Below, piece after piece: positions 35,840 through 45,144 of a DNA stretch of 64,000 bases. The first letter of the stretch is position 1. Each line of letters begins with the position of its first letter. This DNA comes from Cellvibrionales bacterium (GTDB taxonomy: Bacteria > Pseudomonadota > Gammaproteobacteria > Pseudomonadales > UBA7239), in contig JADJPU010000001.1 of assembly GCA_016713115.1 (NCBI GenBank), positions 682,001 through 746,000 of the forward strand, given 5' to 3'. The translations under genes were made by a program, and so were the position numbers. The notes beneath the pieces are model-generated. The model searched no databases and had not been told where the DNA came from. It saw nothing but the letters and a program-made list of their open reading frames with translations.

Positions 35840-37461
35840 TTTGCCCACCACAACACAGCGAGCGCCAATAGCGCCGCTTGCCACAGAGGTACTGCTGCAC
35901 CGCTCTGCTGCCACAGCAAGCCTGCCACTAACAAGCCCGCAATAGCCACACGGTTGCGACGGCGGCTCTGCAGCTGGCGCTGCTCCAACTGCACCATTTG
36001 CTGCGCGGTGGATTGAATCGCCGGCACCACTTGCTCAAAACGGCGAATTTGCTCGGCCGCATCAAACAGCAATTCCGGCACTTCCGGCATTTTTTCCAAC
36101 CAACTCGGTCCGTGGCGGCGCAATTCCGCCAACACATTTTTGGGGTGGTAGCGGTTCTGCATCCAGCGTTCGAGAAAAGGCATGGCCGTCTGCCACAAAT
36201 CCAATTGCGGGTAGAGCTGTCGCCCCAGACCTTCAATATTGAGCAGGGTTTTTTGCAGCAGCACCAGTGAAGGCTGCACTGTCATATCAAAGCGGCGCGC
36301 AGTTTGAAACAAGCTGACCAAAATCTGCCCGAATGAAATTTCGCTGATCGGTTTTTCAAAAATTGGCTCACACACGGTGCGGATTGCCGCTTCAAAATCA
36401 GCCGCGCGCGTTTGCGCTGGCACCCAGCCGCACTCGATATGCAACTGCGCCACTTGTTGATAATCGCGATGAAAAATTGCCAACAAATTACGCGCCAGAT
36501 AATACTGATCTTCGCGCGACAGCGAGCCAACGATTGCGCAATCCACTGCAATGTACTGAGGGCGCAGCGGGTGCTCGCGCGACACAAAAATATTGCCAGG
36601 ATGCATATCGGCATGAAAAAAATTGTGATCAAACACCTGCGTAAAAAAGATTTCCACGCCGCGATGCGCCAGCAACTTCATGTCTGTGCCCTGCGCTTGC
36701 AGCGCCGCAAGATCGGTGACGGGGATACCGTGGATGCGCTCCATCACCATCACCTGCGGACGGCAGTAATCCCAATACACTTTGGGCAAATACAACAATG
36801 GCGATTGCTCAAAGTTACGGCGCAGTTGCGCGGCATTGGCGGCTTCGCGCTGTAAGTTCAATTCGTCGAGTATGGTGTGACGATAATCTTGCACCACTTC
36901 CACGGGGCGCAGACGGCGACCGTCCGGCACAAAACGCTCAACTTGTTTCGCAATCACATCCATCAGTGCCAAATCTTTTTCGATGGTACGAGCGATGCTG
37001 GGGCGTATCACCTTCACCACCACTTCTTCACCCGATGGTAGCACCGCGCTGTGCACTTGCGCTACGGAGGCTGAAGCTAAAGGTTCGCGTTCAAATGAGA
37101 AAAAAACTTCGCTAACTTTTTTACCAAAAGCCATTTCGACAATAGCAACCAACGCATCACTGTTAAAAGGCGGCACGCGATCTTGCAAGCGATCCAATTC
37201 GCTCACCATATCGTCTGGCACTAAATCCGGACGCGTAGACAACAACTGACCAAACTTCACAAACACGGGGCCTAAAGCCTCTAACGCCATGCGCAAACGC
37301 GCGCCGCGCGATAAATCTGCTGCACAGCGCGGCAAACAACGCAGCGGCGAAAATCGCAATAAACCGCGCAACCACAGCGGCAAGGGCAGCGCGAGTAAAT
37401 CGCTGTCCAAGCGATAAAAAGTTAATACCCGCAAAATAGCCCACAGTCGCAATACCGCCAT
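35836..37461 (-). CDS. ubiB: Ubiquinone biosynthesis kinase-like protein UbiB
   Basis: A 541-residue ABC1/ADCK-family protein needed for coenzyme Q synthesis. It has the KxGQ-type motif FVKFGQ, the alanine-rich loop ASASVAQVH that replaces a glycine-rich loop, the HADMHPGN catalytic segment and a VDCAIVG segment at the metal-binding position. Two C-terminal membrane helices end the protein. The ATG at 37461 removes an unconserved 31-residue extension. It is the last gene of ubiE-ubiJ-ubiB. Confidence 0.95.
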   Translation of the reverse strand: MAVLRLWAILRVLTFYRLDSDLLALPLPLWLRGLLRFSPLRCLPRCAADLSRGARLRMALEALGPVFVKFGQLLSTRPDLVPDDMVSELDRLQDRVPPFNSDALVAIVEMAFGKKVSEVFFSFEREPLASASVAQVHSAVLPSGEEVVVKVIRPSIARTIEKDLALMDVIAKQVERFVPDGRRLRPVEVVQDYRHTILDELNLQREAANAAQLRRNFEQSPLLYLPKVYWDYCRPQVMVMERIHGIPVTDLAALQAQGTDMKLLAHRGVEIFFTQVFDHNFFHADMHPGNIFVSREHPLRPQYIAVDCAIVGSLSREDQYYLARNLLAIFHRDYQQVAQLHIECGWVPAQTRAADFEAAIRTVCEPIFEKPISEISFGQILVSLFQTARRFDMTVQPSLVLLQKTLLNIEGLGRQLYPQLDLWQTAMPFLERWMQNRYHPKNVLAELRRHGPSWLEKMPEVPELLFDAAEQIRRFEQVVPAIQSTAQQMVQLEQRQLQSRRRNRVAIAGLLVAGLLWQQSGAAVPLWQAALLALAVLWWAN

Positions 37462-37463
37462 GT

Positions 37464-38108
37464 TTACTCCTCGCGCTGCTTGCGCTGTTGCAACACAGCG
37501 ATGCCCGCTTGCAAACGATCCATGCGCAATTGCACATCGTCCACCTCGCGACAAAAACTCGCCACTTCATGTCGACTCGGAACCGTGGCACTTTCAAATT
37601 GCAAAAACTCGCTCATCAAACGCTCGGCTTCGCGGCGTGCGCCGGTAAACCACACGCCTGCTTTGCGCGCAGCGCGCCCCAGCTGATGCGCCACCACATC
37701 GCCCGTGCGCTCGGCGAGCAATGCCTCCCAATCAATCTCTAATTGCGCGGCAATGTTTTGCAATTTTTGCAACAACATGCTGTCGCCCGTCAACGCCACA
37801 CCGCTCTGCGCTAAAGCCGTGGCTTGATGGCGTGCGCGCCACAGCGCAAACAAACCACTCGCTGAACCGGACAGCGTGGCATCGGCCGCACCTTCAAACA
37901 AAGACCACAACTCAATGTGCTGATCGAGAAACAAAACATACACGGAATGCGAAGGCAGCGTGCACACAATATGCAGCACCGAGCCATCCAAACTTTGCAG
38001 CGCTTTTTGCGTAGCGGGATCTAAAGCGAGACTGGCATTCACTGCGCGCTCCAGCGCCAATAACGCGCCTGCCTTCACGGTTGCACCGCCACTCCACGCA
38101 GATGCCAT
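37464..38108 (-). CDS. ubiJ: Ubiquinone biosynthesis accessory factor UbiJ
   Basis: A 214-residue protein with an N-terminal SCP2-like lipid-binding domain (~15-110) and a C-terminal helical coiled-coil region (~170-210). UbiJ binds quinone intermediates in the cytosolic Ubi complex. Recognition rests on the domain and its place between ubiE and ubiB; its ATG shares one base with the ubiE stop. Confidence 0.92.
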   Translation of the reverse strand: MASAWSGGATVKAGALLALERAVNASLALDPATQKALQSLDGSVLHIVCTLPSHSVYVLFLDQHIELWSLFEGAADATLSGSASGLFALWRARHQATALAQSGVALTGDSMLLQKLQNIAAQLEIDWEALLAERTGDVVAHQLGRAARKAGVWFTGARREAERLMSEFLQFESATVPSRHEVASFCREVDDVQLRMDRLQAGIAVLQQRKQREE

Positions 38109-38860
38109 CAGGGTTTTACTCCGCGATGCAATGCCACCACGCCGCCGGTCATATTGTAAAAATCACACTCAGCAAAACCGGCTTCCTGCATCATACTTTT
38201 TAAGGTTTCTTGATCGGGATGCATGCGTATGGATTCCGCGAGATAACGATAACTGTCGGCATCGTTGGTGACTAATTTTCCAATCAGCGGCATCGCGCGA
38301 AAGGAATAAGTGTCGTAGGCTTTTGCCAACAGCGGATTGCCCGGCTTAGAAAACTCCAACACCAATAAACGCCCACCCGGTTTCAACACGCGCAACATCG
38401 AGCGCAGGGCTTTGTCTTTATCGGTGACATTGCGCAAACCGAAAGCAATCGTGATGCAATCAAAAGTGTTGTCAGGAAACGGCAGACACTCGGCATTGGC
38501 CTGCGCAAATTGCACATTGCCCACCGCACCGCGATCTATCAAACGGTCGCGCCCCACACTCAGCATCGAGGCGTTGATGTCGGCCAATACCACCTGCCCG
38601 TCCGCGCCGACCAAGCGCGAAAACTTGTAGGCGAGATCGCCCGTGCCGCCGGCAATATCCAGCACTTTATGGCCTGCACGCACGCCGGACACTTCGATGG
38701 TGAAGCGCTTCCACAGGCGATGCACGCCGCCCGACAGCAAATCGTTCATCAAGTCATAGCGCGAGGCGACCGAGTGAAAAACCTCAGCCACTTTGTGCTG
38801 CTTTTCAGCCACTGGCACTTGTTGGTAGCCGAAGTGGGTGGTGTTCTGCGGATCCGTCAT
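38108..38860 (-). CDS. ubiE: UbiE C-methyltransferase
   Basis: A 250-residue SAM-dependent methyltransferase for ubiquinone (and menaquinone) synthesis. The SAM loop VLDIAGGTGDLA and the two UbiE signatures (YDLMNDLLSGGVHRLWK and the NVTDKDKALRSMLRVLKPGG region) are intact. The ATG at 38860 gives the length of the E. coli protein; the longer frame adds unconserved residues. It is divergent from the P450 remnant. Confidence 0.97.
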   Translation of the reverse strand: MTDPQNTTHFGYQQVPVAEKQHKVAEVFHSVASRYDLMNDLLSGGVHRLWKRFTIEVSGVRAGHKVLDIAGGTGDLAYKFSRLVGADGQVVLADINASMLSVGRDRLIDRGAVGNVQFAQANAECLPFPDNTFDCITIAFGLRNVTDKDKALRSMLRVLKPGGRLLVLEFSKPGNPLLAKAYDTYSFRAMPLIGKLVTNDADSYRYLAESIRMHPDQETLKSMMQEAGFAECDFYNMTGGVVALHRGVKP

Positions 38861-38990
38861 GGCGCGCTCTGCAAAGTGATCGGCGGGGCATTTTACATGG
38901 GCTTTCCGCGCCTTGCCCCGCACTGCATCAAAGCGCAACGAACGCGGTCAGTTATCATGCAGCACAGAGCCACGTTCACAGAGCAAAACC

Positions 38991-40348
38991 ATGCCCACAC
39001 CACCTATCGCAACGGATTACACGCAAGCGCCCACCAACCAGCAACTCGATCACATCCAAGGTGAATATGGGCTGCCGTTTGTCGGCAAAACTATCGCCAT
39101 GTTTGCCGATCCCATCAACACCTTTCACCAGCACTACCTGAAATTCGGCGCTGTAAGCCGCGTGTCGATCACTGGACAAAAAGTCGTGCTACTGCTCGGC
39201 CCGCAATACCTGCAAACCATTTTGCTCGACACGGAACGCAACTTTTCCGTCAAAAAAGGCTGGGATTTATTCATGGGCGATTTTTTGCCGGCGGCCTCTT
39301 GATGCGCGACTTTGAAGAGCACCGCATCCACCGCCGCATCATGCAAACCGCTTTCAAATCAGAAAACATGCGCGAGTACAGCGCAACCATCACGCGCATT
39401 GTGCAGCAGGCTGTTGCACGCTGGCAGCAATAAGAAAACATTGACTTCTACATCGAAACCAAAAAATTATTGCTCAGTATCGCTTTTGAAGTGTTTTGCA
39501 AAGTAGACGCCGAAGACAGCGACGAAGACAACATCAACAAAGCTTTTGTTGATTTGATGGAAGGTTCTATGGGCATGATCCGTAAAGATTGGCCCGGCTT
39601 GTTGTATCGACGCGGCATGAACGGCAGACGCTATCTCGCCGCGTATTTCAAAAAACTGGTGCAGAAAAAACGCGCTGGCAATGACAACGATATCTTCAGC
39701 CACTTTTGCCGCGAAAAAAATGAAGACGGCGAATATTTTTCCGAGACAGAAATTGCCGAACACATGATTTTTCTGATGTTGGCCGCACACGACACCACCA
39801 CCAGCGCCATCACCATGGCCGGCTACTATCTCGCCAACGACCTGCATTTGCAGGACCGCATACAACAGCAAATGCCTTATCCATTGACCTACGACGACAT
39901 GATGGAGCGCACTCCTTTACTCGATCAGGTATTTAGCGAAACCCTGCGCCTGCATCCGCCGGTGAGCAATATTTTTCGCCGCACCGTGCGCGAATGCACT
40001 ATCGATGGCGTTCGCATTCCTGCGCACACCATGGTGTCTGCGCCTGTGCATTACATCCAACAAATGAGCGAGTGGTGGACGCGCGCGCAAACATTCTGGC
40101 CAGAGCGCTTTTCCGAGCAAATTGCGGAACACAAAAAACACCCGTTTATGTGGTCGCCGTTTGGCGGCGGCGCACACAAATGTATAGGCATGCACTTTGC
40201 CGAACTGTTATTCAAAACCACCTTTGCGGAATTGATACACAGCTGCCGTTTTAACTTTCAACACAAAAATTACTTCCCTGCAAAATTGCAGCATTTTCCG
40301 TTTGCCAAACCCTGCGATGATTTACCGCTGCACCTCAGCGGGCGGTGA
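38991..40348 (+). pseudogene. Cytochrome P450, broken by a frameshift and a nonsense codon
   Basis: Restoring one base gives a 452-residue P450 with all landmarks: the I-helix AAHDTTTSAIT, the K-helix ETLRLHP, and the haem loop FGGGAHKCIG with the cysteine ligand. The first lesion is one missing T in the T6 run at 39281-39286, which ends the first frame after 103 residues at a TGA. The second is an in-frame TAA at 39431-39433, where the family would have a coding triplet (CAA to TAA is the simplest change). Two unlike lesions argue for true decay. The intact protein would have been a monooxygenase of a lipophilic substrate. No redox partner is adjacent. Its end overlaps the convergent GT39-like gene by 27 bases. 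Confidence 0.85.
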
Positions 40349-41823
40349 TGCGGGCTTAATATCGTAGCGCTGCAAAGTTCTATCACCGTAATGCCAGTCG
40401 TAAGCAAGCACTCCGCCTTGCTGCAACAACAAATTTCGTATCGCCGGTATTTGTGTGCGCTGCAAACGAATATCGGAAGCTTTGTTTTGTTCATCTAGAA
40501 TCAACCACACACGCGGCGCTTTGCGCGTCAGCATCTGCAGGCGCGACCAATCGGGCGCGGGCTCCACGCCACCACCCGCACGATACGGCCCAGCAGCGTA
40601 TTCTTGCGGGCGCGGTAGCTGTCTAGATGGATCTATCTTGTCTAAGTAATAATCTACTGGCAAACGCAAAAAACTGGGATAAACCAAAATCAAATCATCC
40701 GTATTCATCTGCCATACCAATTGCTGCGCAACAGGTTTCCACCAAAACCGCATCGGCATAGTGTCTGCGTATACACGCCACGCTTCATAGGTAGACGCCA
40801 GCAACACCACAGCCAATAACACCATACGCAACCACCACCATACAGCACACAGGGCCACAGCCAATACCAAACAATAAATTGGCACTAACGGCGTAAAAAA
40901 ACGATACACAAAAAGAGGCTGTCCGATAAAACTTTCCGCCAGCACCGCCAATACCGCCAGCACCAAACCCGCCGCCATGCCGACAAACACACTGCGCCAC
41001 CGTAAATATTCTTTTTTCCACTGCAACACACAAGCTACCGCGCAAGAAATCAACATGGCTCGCATAGCTAATTCTTGTTTCAAGCCACTAGATCCTGACA
41101 ACATCCACAGCGTGCTGTAAATCGTCTGCCAAGATGGAATATTTGCCCAGCTAATTTGAGCTGCGCCGTCCGATGGGCGCGTCAAAATAATTGGCAAAGA
41201 AAAAACACAAACATCAAGAAGGCGTAACTCAAAGAGCGCCATGGCTGATTTAACCTGTCTCGCCACAACATCGCGAATACCAACACAGCCGGAACGAATA
41301 GGGAGAAATAGTGCGCCCAGACTCCGAGTCCTGCTACCGCGCCTACAACCAACCAATCGCGCTGCCGCCGACTCTGCCATGCCACAGCCCAACACCACAG
41401 CACCAAACACGACATCAGCAACGCCAAGGAATAGCCTCGACAAGTTCGGGCGTGTTCCAACACCAACATGTGTGTGACATAAAACAGCACTGCGACATTG
41501 GCAACAGAACTGTTTGTCAGCCGCTTTGCCGCTGCATGCAAAGGAATCAGTGACAGCAACACCAATAACACCGACGAGCTGCGCAGATAAAACTCACTGC
41601 CATCGCCAAACGGCTGCCACAACCACAAAAACAGATAGTGCAGCAGCATATTGTTTTCTTGTGTGCGTACCATTTGCACAATGCTGTCAAAGCTGCGTGA
41701 CATCACCACGCTAAAGATCTCATCAAACCACAAGCCGTAGTAATCAAGAAAGGGCAGCAGCACTAACAATAAAAACACAGCCGCTGCAAAAACTCCCCAA
41801 TATTCAGCTAGCCAGTGTCTCAT
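40322..41823 (-). CDS. GT39-like membrane glycosyltransferase, frameshifted
   Basis: With one base restored in the A6 run at 41200-41205, this is a 500-residue protein with many membrane segments. The early loop YGLWFDEIFSVVMSRS carries the acidic pair typical of GT-C (PMT/ArnT-like) enzymes that use polyprenyl-phosphate sugars. As written, the first part stops ~210 residues in. It starts with a four-base overlap with the DPM1-like gene, which would make its lipid-linked sugar donor, so the two are a functional pair. The acceptor is unknown. Confidence 0.75.
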
Positions 41824-42518
41824 CCTGCATTCCTTCTTAATCGCCACAGTGCGTGTAAAAATGCAAGAACAGGTTTTATGCCAAATTTGCTGCGGCCGCG
41901 CTGACGCGCCACAAAACAGTAACCAACATCCTCACACTGCAAAGTAGACTTGGCAGACAAAATATCAAGCAATAACTTAAATCCAGCTGGCTGCAGCCGC
42001 ACACGCACCTCTTGCCACACCGCACGCCGCAATAGAAAAAATCCACTCAAAGGATCGCTTGTTTTCGATTGCAAATAATGTCGCACATAACGGGTGGCAT
42101 TCCGCGATAAAACCAGTCGCAACTTGCTCCAACCTTGCACAGTACCGCCCGCTACATAGCGCGATGCCACCACCACATCCAACGCACTGCATTGTGCCGT
42201 CTGCAACAATGCAGGCACCGCGCTAGGATCGTGCTGCAAATCTGCATCCATAGCCAACACAAACTCACCGCGTGCCGCATCAAAACCATCGGCCAATGCA
42301 CACGACAAATCGCGCACTCCGCTGCGCTGCAACACACGCACCGCCGGATACACGCAGTCTTGCACCACTTCTACTGTGCCGTCTGGAGACTGATCATCCA
42401 CCACAAGAATTTCATAACGCCCCGCCAAGAACGACAAGGTCTGCGTTAACTGCTGCAACAACAGCGCAATATTTTCACGCTCGTTGTATGTAGGAATGAT
42501 GACTGACAGCAGGATCAT
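41820..42518 (-). CDS. Polyprenyl-phosphate glycosyltransferase, DPM1-like (GT2)
   Basis: A 232-residue soluble GT2 enzyme. It has SVIIPTYNERENI at the N terminus, the VVDDQSPDGT loop, the DADLQHDP metal-binding motif and the SGFFLLRR segment. These match dolichyl-phosphate mannose synthase relatives that load a hexose onto polyprenyl phosphate. There are no membrane segments, so it resembles the short bacterial type. It lies 12 bases after the acyltransferase gene and overlaps the GT39-like gene. Confidence 0.9.
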   Translation of the reverse strand: MILLSVIIPTYNERENIALLLQQLTQTLSFLAGRYEILVVDDQSPDGTVEVVQDCVYPAVRVLQRSGVRDLSCALADGFDAARGEFVLAMDADLQHDPSAVPALLQTAQCSALDVVVASRYVAGGTVQGWSKLRLVLSRNATRYVRHYLQSKTSDPLSGFFLLRRAVWQEVRVRLQPAGFKLLLDILSAKSTLQCEDVGYCFVARQRGRSKFGIKPVLAFLHALWRLRRNAG

Positions 42519-42530
42519 GATGAAGATTTC

Positions 42531-43565
42531 TTAGCGCGGCAAAGGCAGCAACAACAGCGACAATATACGACTGCGCCGCACCACCTCAACCAACGCCAGT
42601 GAAAAGACCATTCCTATCACAAACATACACACTGTCTGCCAGTCACCACTATTGGGCAACCATGCCTCTAGCACGCGATATATCCAGCGCAGCACTAACA
42701 AATGCAACAACAGCACCAACAAAAAATACCGTCCAAGGTAAGAAAACAAATCTGCTGTGAGCTTCCAGCGCGCCAAACCCGCCGCACCCACGATGGCAAC
42801 ATACAATCCCGCCGCCATCAACACAGCAACGCCAACGGGCTGCTTAACCATACGACGATTGATATCAAAAAAAGCACCGCCATAAATTATTGCTATCACC
42901 ACCAACACGGCGACAGCCCAAGGCACCAAATAAAATCTGCAATGCTGCACGCATTCAGACAACACATAACCAGCCAGCAAACACGCCACCGTAATCGGCA
43001 ACACATCCGCACTAAACGGCAACCCAGGCCAGTGCGTTGTAGCTGCAAACCAATATCGCCACACATCACCCACAGGCAATGGCTGTCGCCAGACCCAATC
43101 GATGGTATACAAACCCACCATCAGGAAAGCAATTACTAGCAACACACAAATTTTTGGCTTTTCCGCACAGCGAACATCTTTCAATAAAATTCTAGCAACG
43201 ATACAACACAAGAATATATGCGGCAAAAACCATAATGGCACTAACACAATCGTCGACCCAGTACCGTACAGCAACCCAGCCAAATAATAAGACCAATCAA
43301 AGTTTCCGTAGAAAGCATGCCACGCCCCCCACGCCAACAACACAACAAAATAGGGCTTCAACAGCGCATCCAGCAGACGCATAACCGCCTGCCGCCACGG
43401 CCTATCTACTTTTATAAAAACACCAGAAAGAAAAAGATAAAGCGGCGTGGTGAGATGTGTCAGGAGCAGCAGAGCGCCTTCTTGATACCGAAAGGCCAGC
43501 GTGTGGCCGAGCACCACAAAAACACCAGCAATTCCTTTTGCCACATCGACCGTACGATTACGCAT
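42531..43565 (-). CDS. Acyltransferase family 3 membrane protein
   Basis: A 344-residue protein with about ten membrane segments. The N terminus RTVDVAKGIAGVFVVLGHT contains the conserved His of acyltransferase-3 (OafA/fucose-4-O-acetylase-like) proteins, which O-acylate surface sugars. It lies three bases after yicC and 12 before the DPM1-like gene, forming an operon that appears to build and decorate a cell-surface glycan. Confidence 0.8.
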   Translation of the reverse strand: MRNRTVDVAKGIAGVFVVLGHTLAFRYQEGALLLLTHLTTPLYLFLSGVFIKVDRPWRQAVMRLLDALLKPYFVVLLAWGAWHAFYGNFDWSYYLAGLLYGTGSTIVLVPLWFLPHIFLCCIVARILLKDVRCAEKPKICVLLVIAFLMVGLYTIDWVWRQPLPVGDVWRYWFAATTHWPGLPFSADVLPITVACLLAGYVLSECVQHCRFYLVPWAVAVLVVIAIIYGGAFFDINRRMVKQPVGVAVLMAAGLYVAIVGAAGLARWKLTADLFSYLGRYFLLVLLLHLLVLRWIYRVLEAWLPNSGDWQTVCMFVIGMVFSLALVEVVRRSRILSLLLLPLPR

Positions 43566-43568
43566 CCG

Positions 43569-44429
43569 CTACTCAATGTTTTGTATCTGTTCGCGCATTT
43601 GTTCGATTAATACTTTCATTTCAACCGCCGCTTGCGTCGTGGTTGTGCTGATCGACTTAGATGACAGTGTATTCGCTTCACGATTCAGTTCCTGCATCAT
43701 GAAATCCAATTTGCGGCCAGCTGTTTCCTTCCCACTCACGATACGCTCCACTTCTTTGATATGCGTATCCAATCTATCCAGCTCCTCATCCACATCACAG
43801 CGTTGCGCCAAGTGCACCAACTCTTGTTCAACGCGATCTTGGTTAATCTCACCTGTCAGTTCAGATAAACGATCGCGTAGTTTTTGTTTTTGTGCTGCCA
43901 AAATTTCTGGCAACGCCATACGCACAACCGCTGCCTGTTCGCGTAATTTTTGCAAGCGATCGCGAATCACCAACACCAAGGCAGCGCCTTCGCGTGCTCG
44001 CACGTCTTGCAATTCTTTTACTGCTTCTGCAAAAAGCGACAGCGCCACCTCGGACAACACTTCGCGCTCCACACTGTTCTCACACAACACACCAGGGCGA
44101 AATAAAAAATCCACTGCGCTCATCGGCGCGGGATTCTTCAGCTGCGCTTGAATGCTGTCGGCCGCTTGCACATAGCGTTGCACTAATTCGGCATCCACTG
44201 AAATAGCATCGCGGTTGACCGTTGCTTGAAACTGCAAGCTGCAATCCACTTTGCCGCGCTGCAATTGTTTGCGCAAACCATCGCGCAAATCTGCCTCTAA
44301 AAAACGAAAGGAATCCGGCAACCGAAACCCCGGCTCTAAATAGCGGTGATTGACGGAGCGGATCTCCCACACCAGCGTCCCCCAACTCTCTACACGCTCT
44401 TTGCGCGCAAATGCCGTCATGCTGTGCAT
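43569..44429 (-). CDS. yicC: YicC-family endoribonuclease
   Basis: A 286-residue protein with the YicC N-terminal signature (MTAFARKE and EIRSVNHRYLE) and the DUF1732 C-terminal domain ending with LDFMMQELNREANTL. Family members are endoribonucleases involved in RNA turnover. In many proteobacteria yicC neighbours gmk; here it is two bases after the PF13769-like gene and three before the acyltransferase. Confidence 0.95.
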   Translation of the reverse strand: MHSMTAFARKERVESWGTLVWEIRSVNHRYLEPGFRLPDSFRFLEADLRDGLRKQLQRGKVDCSLQFQATVNRDAISVDAELVQRYVQAADSIQAQLKNPAPMSAVDFLFRPGVLCENSVEREVLSEVALSLFAEAVKELQDVRAREGAALVLVIRDRLQKLREQAAVVRMALPEILAAQKQKLRDRLSELTGEINQDRVEQELVHLAQRCDVDEELDRLDTHIKEVERIVSGKETAGRKLDFMMQELNREANTLSSKSISTTTTQAAVEMKVLIEQMREQIQNIE

Positions 44430-44431
44430 GG

Positions 44432-44767
44432 CTATTCTCCAGCCTCAGCTTCCACCGACGACTGCCCTGCTGCATCAATACCGGCTTTATCGCGCTGTTC
44501 CCACAACCATTCACGCGGGTATTGCGCCACCAACTCATCCACTATCTGTTGCGCCAACACTTTAGGTTCGCCTTCGCGCTCAAATTTATCGATACGAAAA
44601 CCGGCTGCATAATCCTCTGCACTCACCGCCCCGGTCTTAGTGGCAACAGAGTCCACCGTCACCATGTAAATTTTAGGCAACTCTGCACCCGCCCGATTAC
44701 CACGACCCTCTTTTACCTGCACGGAGCAGGGAATTTCACGCCAATAAGTCACTTTTACTTCAGCCAT
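44432..44767 (-). CDS. Small protein of the PF13769 ('virulence factor') type
   Basis: A 111-residue protein. Its N terminus, VTYWREIPCSVQVKEGRG, matches the YWRDIP-x-V-x-x-x-x-GR pattern I associate with Pfam PF13769. Members often neighbour metF-like, corrinoid methyltransferase and MetH-activation genes in alphaproteobacteria, and a metV-metF-purU cluster lies 1-5 kb away here. Function is unknown despite the family name. The ATG at 44767 is preferred over one seven codons upstream. It heads the operon with yicC. Confidence 0.6.
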   Translation of the reverse strand: MAEVKVTYWREIPCSVQVKEGRGNRAGAELPKIYMVTVDSVATKTGAVSAEDYAAGFRIDKFEREGEPKVLAQQIVDELVAQYPREWLWEQRDKAGIDAAGQSSVEAEAGE

Positions 44768-44868
44768 TTTTTGCCTCCACAGCAACACGGGATCTTCACG
44801 ATTAAAGGGCTATTCTGCCACAATACGCTTGTTGAATTGGGCAGCCTAAGCCATCTCGGAGTGACATC

Positions 44869-45081
44869 ATGGCCAAACGCAAAAAAAACACCGAAGAATC
44901 CTATGAAAATGCAGACGGCTTCCAAATTGAAGACATGGAAGGCAATGCCGTTGATGATGGATTACTGGAAGACGAAGAAGACAGCTTTTGGAGCGATGAC
45001 GAGGAAGAAGAAAAAGAGGAAGATGATTTTTTTAGTTCAGTCGCCGAGGAAAACAACTGGGAAGAAGGTTATGACTATTAA
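44869..45081 (+). CDS. Small highly acidic protein, unknown function
   Basis: A 70-residue protein with a short basic N terminus (MAKRKKN) followed by about 27 Asp/Glu residues, including a run of mixed D/E near residues 44-52. A GGAG ribosome binding site lies seven bases before ATG and a strong terminator follows 20 bases after the stop, so it looks like a real single-gene transcript. No domain is recognised. Such acidic proteins can mimic nucleic acid or act as chaperones for basic proteins, but nothing here proves that. Confidence 0.65.
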   Translation: MAKRKKNTEESYENADGFQIEDMEGNAVDDGLLEDEEDSFWSDDEEEEKEEDDFFSSVAEENNWEEGYDY

Positions 45082-45100
45082 CCTGTAAACAATGTATACA

Positions 45101-45128
45101 AAAAAGCAGGCGCGAGGCCTGCTTTTTT
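45101..45128. terminator. Bidirectional terminator
   Basis: AAAAAGCAGG (45101-45110) pairs with CCTGCTTTTTT (45118-45128) around a seven-base loop. A and T runs flank both sides, so it serves the small acidic gene and the convergent SDR operon. Confidence 0.92.
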
Positions 45129-45144
45129 ATTTCTCGCCATTCGA

